Shown here: one piece after another, positions 1 to 7,104 of the stretch
Layout of the letters: each line of letters begins with the position of its first letter
How positions within the stretch are numbered: the first letter of the stretch is position 1
Position numbers and translations under genes: made by a program
From: Candidatus Omnitrophota bacterium
GTDB lineage: Bacteria; Omnitrophota; Gorgyraeia; Duberdicusellales; 4484-171
Reading direction: 5' to 3'
DNA: 11,976 nucleotides
Assembly (NCBI GenBank): GCA_003644405.1
Contig: QNCE01000036.1
Coordinates: forward strand, 1 to 11,976
Notes under the pieces: model-generated
The model's database searches: none
Seen by the model: only the letters and a program-made list of their open reading frames with translations
What the model was told of the DNA's origin: nothing

Positions 1-1974
1 GTAATAAGGAATAGGATAGATGAATTTGGTGTAAAAGAGCCAAGTATTCAAATTCAGGGAAAAGATTCTATTCTAGTTCAACTTCCTGGAGTAGTAGATA
101 GGGAGAGAGTTTTAAAGATAATCGGTCAAACTGCTTTTTTAGAGTTTAAATTAGTAGAGGATGATGAGAAGAAGTTAAAGCAGGCTTTGGAAGGTAACAT
201 CCCTGAAGGGTACGAGTTGAAATATCTGGATGATAAGCCTCTTCTTTTAAAGAGTGAAGCTTCTATTAAAGGTTCAGATTTAGCCACTGCTACTTCTACT
301 TTTGATTCCAATATGTTTCCTATCGTTACTTTAAAGTTCAATAACGAAGGCACGAAGAGGTTTGCTAAAGTTACTAAGGAGAATGTGGGAAGAAGGCTTG
401 CTATTGTTTTAGATGGAGTGGTAAAAAGCGCTCCCGTAATTAGAGAGCCAATTTTGAGCGGCGATGCTCAGATAACCGGAGATTTTACTGTTCAAGAAGC
501 ACAAGACTTAGCTTTAGTTTTAAGAGCAGGAGCTCTTCCAGCACCTTTAAAGATAGAAGAAGAAAGGACAGTTGGCCCTCTCTTGGGTAGTGATTCCATA
601 AGAAGGGGATTGCTTTCCATAGTTATTGGAGCAATATTGGTATTTATCTTTATGGGTAGTTATTATTTTATAGGAGGATTGGTAGCCTTTATATGTCTTA
701 TTCTTGATTTAGTTTTTGTCTTAGCAGGACTTAGTTTGCTAAGAGCAACTTTGACTCTACCAGGAATTGCAGGGATGATTTTGACGTTAGGAATGGTTGT
801 TGATGCTAACGTTTTAGTTTTTGAGAGAATTAGAGAGGAGCTTAAAGCAAACAAACCCTTGAGTTTAGCAGTGAAGAATGGATTTGATAAAGCAAAGAGA
901 ACTATTTTTGATGCTAATATCACTACCTTAATTGCCGCTCTTTTTCTCTTTATCTACGGAACCGGTCCTATCCGTGGTTTTGCTACTACTTTATCTTTAG
1001 GAATAATAGCGAGTATCTTTACCTCTCTTTTTGTAGGTAGAACTATTTTTTATATATTTCTCAACATGGGTTTAAAAAGATTGAGAATGGTCGAGTTAGT
1101 TAAATCGCCTAATATAAATTTTGTAAAGTTTAAAAATATTTGCCTTGTTATTTCTTTAGTATTGATAGGTATGGGTTTCTTTAGTTTTAAATCAAAAGGA
1201 GAAAGAATATGGGGTATAGATTTTAAGGGGGGTCAGCTTCTTCAGTATAAACTTCAGCCTCTTTCTAAAATCGAAAAGGTAAGAAAAGTTTTAGAGGAGG
1301 AAGGAATTAATAATATAGTTCTGCAGGAATTTAAAGATATTAAAGGAGGTATTCTTATAAAAAGTAAAAGTGACATTACCCAGAAAGTAGAAGATATCTT
1401 AAAAAAGAACTTTGATAAAGTAATTCAACTAAAGATAAATACCATCGGACCAACGGTAGGAGCAATTCTAAGAAAAAAAGCTATTCTTGCTGTAAGTATG
1501 TCTCTTTTGGGTATACTTATTTACGTGGCTTTCAGATTCAAACATCTGGATTTTGCTATAGCAGGGATAATTGCTCTTTTCCATGATGTTTTAATGAGTA
1601 TAGGTTTCGTTTGCTTATCAGGATACGAGATTAGCCTTTTGGTTATTACTGCTATTTTGACTATCGCTGGATACTCTATAAATGACACTATTGTAATTTA
1701 CGACCGTATAAGGGAATTAACCCCTCGAATGCATAAGGTATCTTTGAGGGAGATGATAAACTCTGCCATTAATCAAACTCTTTCTCGAACAATTATTACA
1801 TCTTTTACTACTATCCTTGTGGTGGTATGTATTTTTGCTCTAGGAGGAGAAGCATTGAAGAGTTTTTCTTTTACTCTCTTAGTAGGGTTTATTGCAGGAA
1901 CCTATTCCTCAATATATATAGCCTCTCCGTTAGTTTTAGCCTTTCGTAAGTTTTCTTCTCTATCTGCTAGATAA
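1..1974 (+). CDS. secDF: SecDF fusion, protein translocase accessory subunit (5'-partial)
   Basis: Inner-membrane, proton-driven accessory of the SecYEG translocon that pulls exported proteins out on the periplasmic side. The frame is open from base 1, so the true start lies upstream. A TTG at 187 lies inside conserved P1-domain sequence and is not the start. In visible residues (657), the remaining SecD periplasmic domain covers about 1-190. The SecD hallmark ALPAPLKIEEERTVGPLLG is followed by a membrane block carrying VVDANVLVFERIRE (266-279). A short linker near 355-375 leads into SecF, with its GIDFKGG periplasmic motif (405-411) and the membrane motif YSINDTIVIYDRIRE (558-572). Both halves lie in one uninterrupted frame, so this is a real fusion, as in Bacillus subtilis. 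The first SecD transmembrane helix and the start of P1 are missing because of the window edge. The stop is one base before the dUTPase start, indicating co-translation. Identification is very secure. Confidence 0.96.
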   Translation, partial: VIRNRIDEFGVKEPSIQIQGKDSILVQLPGVVDRERVLKIIGQTAFLEFKLVEDDEKKLKQALEGNIPEGYELKYLDDKPLLLKSEASIKGSDLATATSTFDSNMFPIVTLKFNNEGTKRFAKVTKENVGRRLAIVLDGVVKSAPVIREPILSGDAQITGDFTVQEAQDLALVLRAGALPAPLKIEEERTVGPLLGSDSIRRGLLSIVIGAILVFIFMGSYYFIGGLVAFICLILDLVFVLAGLSLLRATLTLPGIAGMILTLGMVVDANVLVFERIREELKANKPLSLAVKNGFDKAKRTIFDANITTLIAALFLFIYGTGPIRGFATTLSLGIIASIFTSLFVGRTIFYIFLNMGLKRLRMVELVKSPNINFVKFKNICLVISLVLIGMGFFSFKSKGERIWGIDFKGGQLLQYKLQPLSKIEKVRKVLEEEGINNIVLQEFKDIKGGILIKSKSDITQKVEDILKKNFDKVIQLKINTIGPTVGAILRKKAILAVSMSLLGILIYVAFRFKHLDFAIAGIIALFHDVLMSIGFVCLSGYEISLLVITAILTIAGYSINDTIVIYDRIRELTPRMHKVSLREMINSAINQTLSRTIITSFTTILVVVCIFALGGEALKSFSFTLLVGFIAGTYSSIYIASPLVLAFRKFSSLSAR

Positions 1975-1975
1975 G

Positions 1976-2497
1976 ATGATTGTACTTAATCGAGAGGAGA
2001 TAAAAAAGTTAATTTTAGAAGAAGGGCTTATTCAAGGATATACTGATTTAGATATTCAGCTTACTCCCAATGGTTTTGATTTTACAGTAGAGAAAATATT
2101 TAAGTTTAAAGGGGAAGGAGCGGTAGCTTTCTCTAACACCGAGAGGGTGCTTCCTTCTACTGAAGAAGTTTCCTTTGTAGAACCAATTTTCTCTGATAGA
2201 AGGGCTTGGTGGTGGTTACCTAAAGGCATATATAAGGTGAGAACAAATGAAGTCGTTAATCTCCCTATGAATCTAATAGCTTTGGCTTTCCCTAGAAGTT
2301 CCCTCTTAAGGATGGGAGTTTACGCCCACAATGCCGTGTGGGATGCTGGGTTTAAAGGCAGAAGTGAGTTTGTTTTAGTGGTAGGAAACTCTCATGGAGT
2401 AAAGATAAAACAGAATGCAAGGTTAATTCAAGTAATTTTTGTTAGAGTCAATAAGCCATCTTATGGATATCAAGGAATCTACCAAAATTATAAGTAA
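1976..2497 (+). CDS. dut: Archaeal-type dUTPase (dCTP deaminase/dUTPase superfamily)
   Basis: Predicted to hydrolyse dUTP to dUMP and pyrophosphate, keeping uracil out of DNA and supplying dUMP for thymidylate synthesis; cytosolic. The 173 residues match the dCTP deaminase-like (archaeal) dUTPase pattern: QLTPNGFDFTV (28-38), PRSSLLRMGV (106-115), VWDAGFKGRSE (121-131) with the catalytic-type Asp at 123, ARLIQVIF (148-155) and a C-terminal GIYQ (167-170). The position holding the catalytic Glu in dCTP deaminases (in the LEF/LEI motif, five residues after the DxGxxG glycine) is Val133 here. Deamination is therefore unlikely and dUTPase activity favoured. Classical trimeric bacterial dUTPases have a different motif set. 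The ATG sits 1 nt after the secDF stop, with no good Shine-Dalgarno, which implies translational coupling. I infer archaeal affinity from the motif pattern; a phylogeny would settle whether it was transferred. Confidence 0.85.
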   Translation: MIVLNREEIKKLILEEGLIQGYTDLDIQLTPNGFDFTVEKIFKFKGEGAVAFSNTERVLPSTEEVSFVEPIFSDRRAWWWLPKGIYKVRTNEVVNLPMNLIALAFPRSSLLRMGVYAHNAVWDAGFKGRSEFVLVVGNSHGVKIKQNARLIQVIFVRVNKPSYGYQGIYQNYK

Positions 2498-2537
2498 GCT
2501 AAAGTATTTAGGGAATTTTTCCTACTTGGATATATAA
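2463..2537 (+). other. Short ORF in the mfd frame, ending in TAA 9 nt before mfd
   Basis: A 24-codon ATG-initiated frame overlaps the last 35 nt of the dUTPase gene and ends at TAA 2535-2537. It is in the same frame as the Mfd-like gene starting at 2547. Much of it is a frame-shifted reading of dUTPase codons, so it may mean nothing. It could serve as a coupling ORF, since termination at 2537 would leave ribosomes close to the mfd start, or be a relic of a longer mfd. It has no recognised homology and I do not call it a gene with confidence. Confidence 0.15.
2502..2527 (+). other. Possible small hairpin in the dut-mfd gap
   Basis: AGGGAA (2510-2515) can pair with TTTCCT (2518-2523), one pair being G-T, across a 2-nt loop. 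AAGT (2502-2505) can extend the stem with ACTT (2524-2527) across a 4-nt bulge. No T-run follows, so this is not a standard intrinsic terminator. With so short a loop, its stability is doubtful. It occupies most of the 49-nt gap before mfd, where it might influence translation of that gene. Confidence 0.2.
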
Positions 2538-2546
2538 AAAGAAGAT

Positions 2547-4442
2547 ATGTTTCCTACTTTAAAAATATACACTCATAAAGAAGAGAGCCTTCCCCAAATA
2601 GTGAATAAGATAGCAGAATTTGGCTATTGCAGGGTAGATGAAGTGTTAGAAGAAGGAGATTTTTCTCTTAAAGGCGATACTCTGGAGGTTTTTCCTGTAA
2701 ATTTTAATTTTCCTGTAAGGATAGAGTGGGAGTTTGAAGTAATTAAAGAAATTTATAGTTTTGATAGAACTATTAACAAAAAGATAATGGAATACAATTT
2801 TCTTATTCTTCTCCCCCATAGGAAAAAGAAGCCAAAAAGATATTCAGAGGAAGTGCCTTTAGATATTGTTCTAAGAATAAACAAAGGAGATTATGTAGTT
2901 CATACTCGCTATGGTATAGGTAAATTTTTAGGAACAAAGAAATTGAAAGTAAGGGGTAAGGAAAGGTACTATTTTGAAATAGAGTATGCTAATAGGGATA
3001 AACTCTATGTATCAGTAGAAGAAGCTCACTTGATTCAAAAATACATAAGTTTTTCTGCTAAACCTCCTAAGCTTTCACGACTCGGCTCAAGGGAGTGGCT
3101 TCGCACTAAAGAGAGAGTAGAACACGGGATAAGAAAGTACGCTTTAGAACTTTTAAGAGTTCAAGCTCAACGGGCGCTATTGGGAGGGTTTAAGTTTTCT
3201 CCTGATAGTGAATGGCAAAAGATTTTTGAAGAAAAGTTTCCTTATCAGGAGACAGAAGATCAAATCAAAGCTACCTATGAAGTAAAAAGAGATATGGAAC
3301 AGAAGCAGTGTATGGATAGGTTAATCTGTGGAGACACCGGTTATGGTAAGACTGAAGTAGCTATGCGGGCAGCATTTAAAGCAGTGATGGATGGGAAACA
3401 GGTAGCATTTTTAGTACCTACTACAATTCTAGCATATCAGCACTACAAAAATTTAGTGAAAAGGGTAGAAGATTTCCCTGTGGTAGTAGAGTTACTCTCT
3501 CGGTTTAGAAGTAAACATCAGCAAGAGGAGGTTGTAAAAAGACTGAAGGAGGGTAAAATTGATATAGTGGTAGGAACACATCGACTTCTTTCCCAGGATG
3601 TGGAGTTTCATGATTTGGGGCTTCTTATTATCGATGAAGAGCAGAGGTTTGGAGTTAGGGCTAAGGAGAAATTAAAGAAGTTAAAATTAGGAGTGGATGT
3701 CCTTACTTTAACTGCTACTCCCATTCCTCGTACTCTCTATATGGGACTTATAGGGATAAAGGAAATATCTTTGATAAGAACTCCTCCCAAAGAAAGATTG
3801 GCAGTGAGAACCAAAGTAGCAGAGTTTTCTCCCCAACTTCTCAAAGAGACGATAACTAAAGAAGTAAACAGAGGAGGGAGTGTATTCTTTATCCATAACC
3901 GAATTCACACTTTAGATAGAATACTTAAGATTTTAAAGAGCGTTTCCCCTTCTCATATTAGGATAGGAGTGGTTCACGGAAAGATGCCTCCTTCTTGTAT
4001 AGAGAAAGCAATGTTAGATTTTATTGAGAAAAGGATTGATTGTCTTCTTTCTACGGCAATTGTAGAATCAGGTATAGATATTCCTCATGCTAATACTATT
4101 ATCGTTAACGATGCTCACACTTTTGGTTTAAGCGACTTACACCAGTTGCGAGGGAGAGTAGGGAGGTTTAATATTCAAGCTTACGCTTATTTCTTAGTTC
4201 CAAAATTCTCTTCTATATCTAGTGAAGCTAGAAAAAGGTTAAAGCTTCTAGAGGAGTTTTCTCACCTGGGTGCAGGTTTCGAGATTGCTATGAGTGACTT
4301 GGAGTTAAGAGGGGCGGGCAACCTCTTGGGTGTCCAACAGCACGGGTTTGTTTGGATGATTGGATTCGACCTTTACTGCCGTCTTCTTAAAAAGGAGATA
4401 GAATATCTAAAGGAAACATTTAAGATTGAGATAGGAGGTTAA
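2547..4442 (+). CDS. mfd: Short Mfd-like transcription-repair coupling translocase
   Basis: DNA translocase predicted to act on stalled RNA polymerase. Residues 1-80 match only the end of the UvrB-like region of Mfd (FSLKGDTLEVFP, then PVRIEW). Residues about 106-167 are the CarD/TRCF RNA-polymerase-interacting domain (KGDYVVHTRYGIGKF, then KLYVSVEEAHLI). The RecG-like superfamily 2 motor follows: Walker A GDTGYGKTE (262-270), DEEQ (363-366), TATPIPR (389-395), QLRGRVGR (533-540), and the TRG-type GAGNLLGVQQHG (589-600). The protein stops at residue 631, against roughly 1,100 or more in typical Mfd. It lacks most of domains D1a/D2/D1b, which contain the UvrA-binding surface, and the C-terminal D7. 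An in-frame TAA at 2535-2537 and the neighbouring genes leave no room for either end. CarD plus TRG rules out RecG and PriA. It may dislodge polymerase without recruiting UvrA; that is inference. The stop overlaps the surA-like gene's ribosome site. Confidence 0.9.
   Translation: MFPTLKIYTHKEESLPQIVNKIAEFGYCRVDEVLEEGDFSLKGDTLEVFPVNFNFPVRIEWEFEVIKEIYSFDRTINKKIMEYNFLILLPHRKKKPKRYSEEVPLDIVLRINKGDYVVHTRYGIGKFLGTKKLKVRGKERYYFEIEYANRDKLYVSVEEAHLIQKYISFSAKPPKLSRLGSREWLRTKERVEHGIRKYALELLRVQAQRALLGGFKFSPDSEWQKIFEEKFPYQETEDQIKATYEVKRDMEQKQCMDRLICGDTGYGKTEVAMRAAFKAVMDGKQVAFLVPTTILAYQHYKNLVKRVEDFPVVVELLSRFRSKHQQEEVVKRLKEGKIDIVVGTHRLLSQDVEFHDLGLLIIDEEQRFGVRAKEKLKKLKLGVDVLTLTATPIPRTLYMGLIGIKEISLIRTPPKERLAVRTKVAEFSPQLLKETITKEVNRGGSVFFIHNRIHTLDRILKILKSVSPSHIRIGVVHGKMPPSCIEKAMLDFIEKRIDCLLSTAIVESGIDIPHANTIIVNDAHTFGLSDLHQLRGRVGRFNIQAYAYFLVPKFSSISSEARKRLKLLEEFSHLGAGFEIAMSDLELRGAGNLLGVQQHGFVWMIGFDLYCRLLKKEIEYLKETFKIEIGG
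4433..4439 (+). promoter_or_regulatory. Shine-Dalgarno deciding the TTG start of the SurA-like gene
   Basis: AGGAGGT lies inside the last codons of mfd, 5 nt upstream of TTG 4445. No in-frame ATG occurs before residue 102, and the TTG start gives a proper signal peptide, so the TTG start is well supported. Confidence 0.8.
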
Positions 4443-4444
4443 AG

Positions 4445-5341
4445 TTGAAAAAGAAAATTAAATTAGTATGGATAGCAGCCTTTGTGGTAAGTTTTCTTAC
4501 TTTGGCTGACTCTTTAGCAATAAAGGCGGAATCAGTAAGTAGGATAATTGCCAATGTTAATGGAGAAATAATCACTTCCAAAGATTTAGATGATTACTGT
4601 AATTTTTTAAAGTATAAAAATCCGGAAATTGAAATTAATGAAGAGTTCAAAAAAAATCTACTCCAAAGACTTATCGAAGATAAACTGATAATCTCTCAGG
4701 CTAGGAAGGAAAAAATTGAAGTTCCTTCTAGTTGGATAAAAGATCGAATGCAGGCATTTATCTCTTCTTATCCATCCTATGAGGCTTTCGAAGCTTCTTT
4801 GATAAAAGAAGGGTTAACAATCACTGCTTTAAAGGAGAAATTGAAAGCAGAGTATCTGACTCAAAAAATTATTGATAAGTACGTACGTTCAAAAATAAGT
4901 ATTTCTCCTCAGGAGATAACTGATTTTTACAACAATAATAAGGAAATCTTTAGAGAGCCTAAAAAGTATATAATTTGGATGGCAAAGATAGATAGTGAAG
5001 AAGAAGCAGAAGAATTAAATAATAAAATAAAATCTGAGGGGATAGATTCTTTGGATAAGAAGAGTTATAGGTTGGTAAAATTAGAGGTTGAGGAGAAGAG
5101 TTTGAAGGAAGAAATAAAAACTATAGTTGCTACTTTAAAAGAAGGAGAGACAAAAATACAAAAATCTTCTGATTTTTACTATCTGATATATTTAGAGAAA
5201 GTAATTCCTTCTAAGATAACTCCCTTAGAAAAAGCTAAAGAGAAAATACACTCCTACCTCTGGGAGAAAAAATTTAGAGAGGAGTTTACTAGATGGACAA
5301 ACAATTTAAAGAAAGAAGCATTAATAAAAGTTTATGATTAA
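4445..5341 (+). CDS. SurA-like periplasmic chaperone with degenerate parvulin domain
   Basis: Predicted exported chaperone of the SurA/PpiC (SurA_N) type, helping outer-membrane or other secreted proteins fold. It has a basic N-terminus plus a hydrophobic core at residues 8-24 (signal peptide, cleavage likely around 25-28). SurA_N features follow: IIANVNGEIITSKDLDD (34-50), then LLQRLIEDKLIISQA (72-86), and a long helical region to about 165. Residues 170-255 sit where a parvulin domain belongs (FREPKKYIIWMAKI at the start, FYYLIYLEK near the end). The central GGDLG-type stretch and the early catalytic His of parvulins are absent, so PPIase activity is doubtful. Length is 298 residues, shorter than E. 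coli SurA (428, two parvulin domains). It starts at TTG, 2 nt after mfd, and overlaps pdxA by 8 nt. The downstream pdxA-rsmA order supports the SurA identity, although a generic PpiC-type foldase is possible. Confidence 0.8.
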   Translation: MKKKIKLVWIAAFVVSFLTLADSLAIKAESVSRIIANVNGEIITSKDLDDYCNFLKYKNPEIEINEEFKKNLLQRLIEDKLIISQARKEKIEVPSSWIKDRMQAFISSYPSYEAFEASLIKEGLTITALKEKLKAEYLTQKIIDKYVRSKISISPQEITDFYNNNKEIFREPKKYIIWMAKIDSEEEAEELNNKIKSEGIDSLDKKSYRLVKLEVEEKSLKEEIKTIVATLKEGETKIQKSSDFYYLIYLEKVIPSKITPLEKAKEKIHSYLWEKKFREEFTRWTNNLKKEALIKVYD

Positions 5342-6266
5342 AAAAGTAGTAATTCCTATTGGAGATCCTGCAGGGTGTGGCCCAATTATAACATTAAAAG
5401 CTATAGAGAATATAGGGAGGAAGGATTTAAAATTCATCATTGTAGGTGATAAAAAAGTCTTGGAAACAATTCCCACGTTTAGGCGAATTAAAAAGAAAAT
5501 AGAACTAATAGATTTAAATACTAAAGGTATTTCTAAACTTAAGAAAGGAAGAATAAGTAAGTTAGGAGGAATTGCTTCCATTTCCTATCTTAATAAAGCC
5601 TTAGAAATTGTTACTGAGAGAAAAATTTCCTCTTTAGTTACTGCTCCCTTATCTAAAGAAGCAGTAAAATTATCTTTTCCCAGTTTTTTAGGTCATACCG
5701 AGTATTTAGCCAATTACTTTGGAACAAAAAATTTTGCTATGATGATGGTTTCTAAAAACTTTAAAGTAGTTCTTTTTACTCGTCATATAGCTTTTAAAGA
5801 AGTTGCTCTACAAATTAAGAAAAAAGAACTGATAAGGAATTTTCACCTTGTTTACTATTTTTTAAAAGAGCGATTTAAGATTGATGCTCCTAGGATAGGA
5901 GTATGTAGTCTAAATCCTCATGCAGGAGTAGATACTTATTTAGGAAAGGAGGAGAGAGTAATAAAGGAAGCAATAGATAGTTCTTTGCTACCCTTAAAAG
6001 GACCGTATCCTGCTGATACTATCTTTATACCCACAAATATAAAGAAATTTCATTGTATAGTAGCTCTCTACCACGACCAAGGGATGATACCTTTTAAACT
6101 TCTTTCTTTTAAAAAGGGGGTGAATTTGACAGTTGGTCTTCCCATAATAAGGACCTCTCCTGCCCATGGCGTGGCGTTTGATCGGGTAAGAGAAGGTAAA
6201 CATCTTGTTTTTTCATCTATGGTAGAAGCAATACGCTTGGGAGTTTTCTTAAGTTACTCTTCTTAA
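5334..6266 (+). CDS. pdxA: 4-hydroxythreonine-4-phosphate dehydrogenase
   Basis: NAD-dependent oxidation of 4-phosphohydroxy-L-threonine, whose decarboxylated product is condensed by PdxJ in the deoxyxylulose-5-phosphate-dependent route to pyridoxal phosphate. Cytosolic, homodimeric and metal-dependent in known members. At 310 residues it is close to E. coli PdxA (329). Visible motifs are GDPAGCGP (10-17; usually GDPxGIGPE, with Ile here where Glu is usual), TAPLSKEA (103-110), FLGHTEYLA (118-126), LNPHAGV (193-199), YHDQGMIPFK (246-255) and RTSPAHGVAFD (273-283). By alignment to E. coli, His151, His196 and His247 are the metal ligands and His121 contacts substrate. All are kept, so it should be active. 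The start overlaps the SurA-like gene by 8 nt, so translation is probably coupled. A PdxA2-type degradation enzyme is the main alternative, but the surA-pdxA-rsmA context favours B6 synthesis. pdxJ is not in the window. Confidence 0.93.
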   Translation: MIKKVVIPIGDPAGCGPIITLKAIENIGRKDLKFIIVGDKKVLETIPTFRRIKKKIELIDLNTKGISKLKKGRISKLGGIASISYLNKALEIVTERKISSLVTAPLSKEAVKLSFPSFLGHTEYLANYFGTKNFAMMMVSKNFKVVLFTRHIAFKEVALQIKKKELIRNFHLVYYFLKERFKIDAPRIGVCSLNPHAGVDTYLGKEERVIKEAIDSSLLPLKGPYPADTIFIPTNIKKFHCIVALYHDQGMIPFKLLSFKKGVNLTVGLPIIRTSPAHGVAFDRVREGKHLVFSSMVEAIRLGVFLSYSS

Positions 6267-6275
6267 ATATCCTTT

Positions 6276-7046
6276 ATGAAATTCAGTAAAGAGTTAGGTC
6301 AAATATTCTTAAGGGATAAAAGATACGTAAGGAAAATAATAAGTTCTATGAATATAGAAGGAAAGGAGGTTTTGGAAGTAGGAGGATGTAGAGGGGAATT
6401 AACTCAATATTTACTAAAGAAGGTAAAAAAGTTATGGTGTGTGGAACTTGATTCTCGATTAGTAGAGATTCTTAGTAAAAGATTTTCCTCCTTTTCTAAT
6501 TTAGAGGTTATAAACGATGATATTTTAAAGATAGACTTAAGTTCCTTTAAGAGGGAGTTGGTAGTGTTTGGGAATATCTCCTACCATATAAGTAATAAGT
6601 TTATAAGATACATTATAACCCAAAGAAAATGGATTAAAGAAGTATACGCCTCTTTTCAAAAAGAATTTGCAAAAAAACTTACTGCTCATCCTGGAGAGAA
6701 AGCTTATAGTTTTTTAACCTGCTATATTCAATATTTCGCTATACCTAAGATTCTCTTCGATATCCCTAAGCAGGCTTACTGGCCTCAGCCGAGAGTAGAT
6801 TCCTCTTTTGTGAAGATAAAATTTTTGTCAGCTTCTCTTTATCCTGTTGAAGATGAGGAGAAGTTATTTAGAGTTATAAAAGTTGCCTTTCGGGCAAGAC
6901 GGAAGAAGATTATAAACTCTTTAACTTCTCTTTATTGTAAAGATAGGATAAAAGAGGTATTAGAAGCTTTAGGAATAAACGAGGGAGAAAGACCAGACTA
7001 TTTATCATTGGAAGATTATTGCAAAATTGTCAATTATTTAGGCTAA
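6276..7046 (+). CDS. rsmA: 16S rRNA dimethyladenosine transferase RsmA/KsgA, with altered motifs
   Basis: Predicted SAM-dependent enzyme that dimethylates the two adjacent adenosines in the loop of 16S rRNA helix 45 late in small-subunit assembly. Length (256) and fold order fit: LGQIFLRD (7-14; usually LGQNFL), SAM motif I EVGGCRGELT (34-43; usually E-I-G-P-G-x-G-x-L-T), acidic motif VELD (56-59), NDDILKIDL (80-88), motif IV GNISYHIS (99-106; usually N-L/I-P-Y), FQKEFAKKL (127-135), PQPRVDSSFVKI (170-181) and the RNA-contacting FRARRKKIINSL (205-216). Synteny after pdxA supports RsmA over an Erm resistance methylase. Several normally invariant residues are changed, notably motif I Pro-Gly and motif IV Pro, so activity may be reduced or shifted. 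There is a 9-nt gap after pdxA with no clear Shine-Dalgarno. It is the last gene before the promoter at 7059. Confidence 0.88.
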   Translation: MKFSKELGQIFLRDKRYVRKIISSMNIEGKEVLEVGGCRGELTQYLLKKVKKLWCVELDSRLVEILSKRFSSFSNLEVINDDILKIDLSSFKRELVVFGNISYHISNKFIRYIITQRKWIKEVYASFQKEFAKKLTAHPGEKAYSFLTCYIQYFAIPKILFDIPKQAYWPQPRVDSSFVKIKFLSASLYPVEDEEKLFRVIKVAFRARRKKIINSLTSLYCKDRIKEVLEALGINEGERPDYLSLEDYCKIVNYLG

Positions 7047-7058
7047 GAGATTTATAAG

Positions 7059-7087
7059 TTGACACCTATCTGGAAGGGTGGTAGAAT
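7059..7087 (+). promoter_or_regulatory. Sigma-70-type promoter for the DUF4912/GH57 operon
   Basis: A consensus -35 TTGACA (7059-7064), exactly 17 bp spacing, and -10 TAGAAT (7082-7087, one mismatch from TATAAT) lie in the 70-nt gap after rsmA. Transcription would start near 7093-7096, giving a leader of about 20-25 nt. No operator palindrome or terminator hairpin is visible nearby, so transcription from the upstream genes may also read through. This is the clearest promoter I see in the window. Confidence 0.8.
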
Positions 7088-7104
7088 TCTTCTTACCTTG
7101 AAAA

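Noticed and set aside
187..1974. TTG at 187 as the start of SecDF
   Set aside because: The frame is open back to base 1 and encodes conserved SecD P1 sequence (ILVQLPGV, then IGQTAFLEF), so the gene is simply cut by the window edge.
1976..2497. dCTP deaminase
   Set aside because: The catalytic Glu position of the deaminase LEF/LEI motif is Val133, and the motif pattern follows archaeal dUTPases.
2502..2527. Intrinsic terminator between dut and mfd
   Set aside because: The stem is short and AT-rich with a 2-nt loop and a bulge, and is followed by A-rich rather than T-rich sequence, so it would not be expected to terminate.
2547..4442. RecG or PriA helicase
   Set aside because: A CarD-like RNAP-interacting domain and Mfd-type D1b remnant precede the motor, and the RecG wedge domain is absent.
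5321..5581. Minus-strand open frame across the surA-pdxA junction
   Set aside because: It is the complement of conserved PdxA coding sequence; its hydrophobic content reflects AT-rich antisense codons.
6276..7046. Erm-type 23S rRNA resistance methylase
   Set aside because: Synteny after pdxA and the C-terminal PQPRVDSSF and FRARRKKIINSL segments fit RsmA better, despite altered motifs I and IV.
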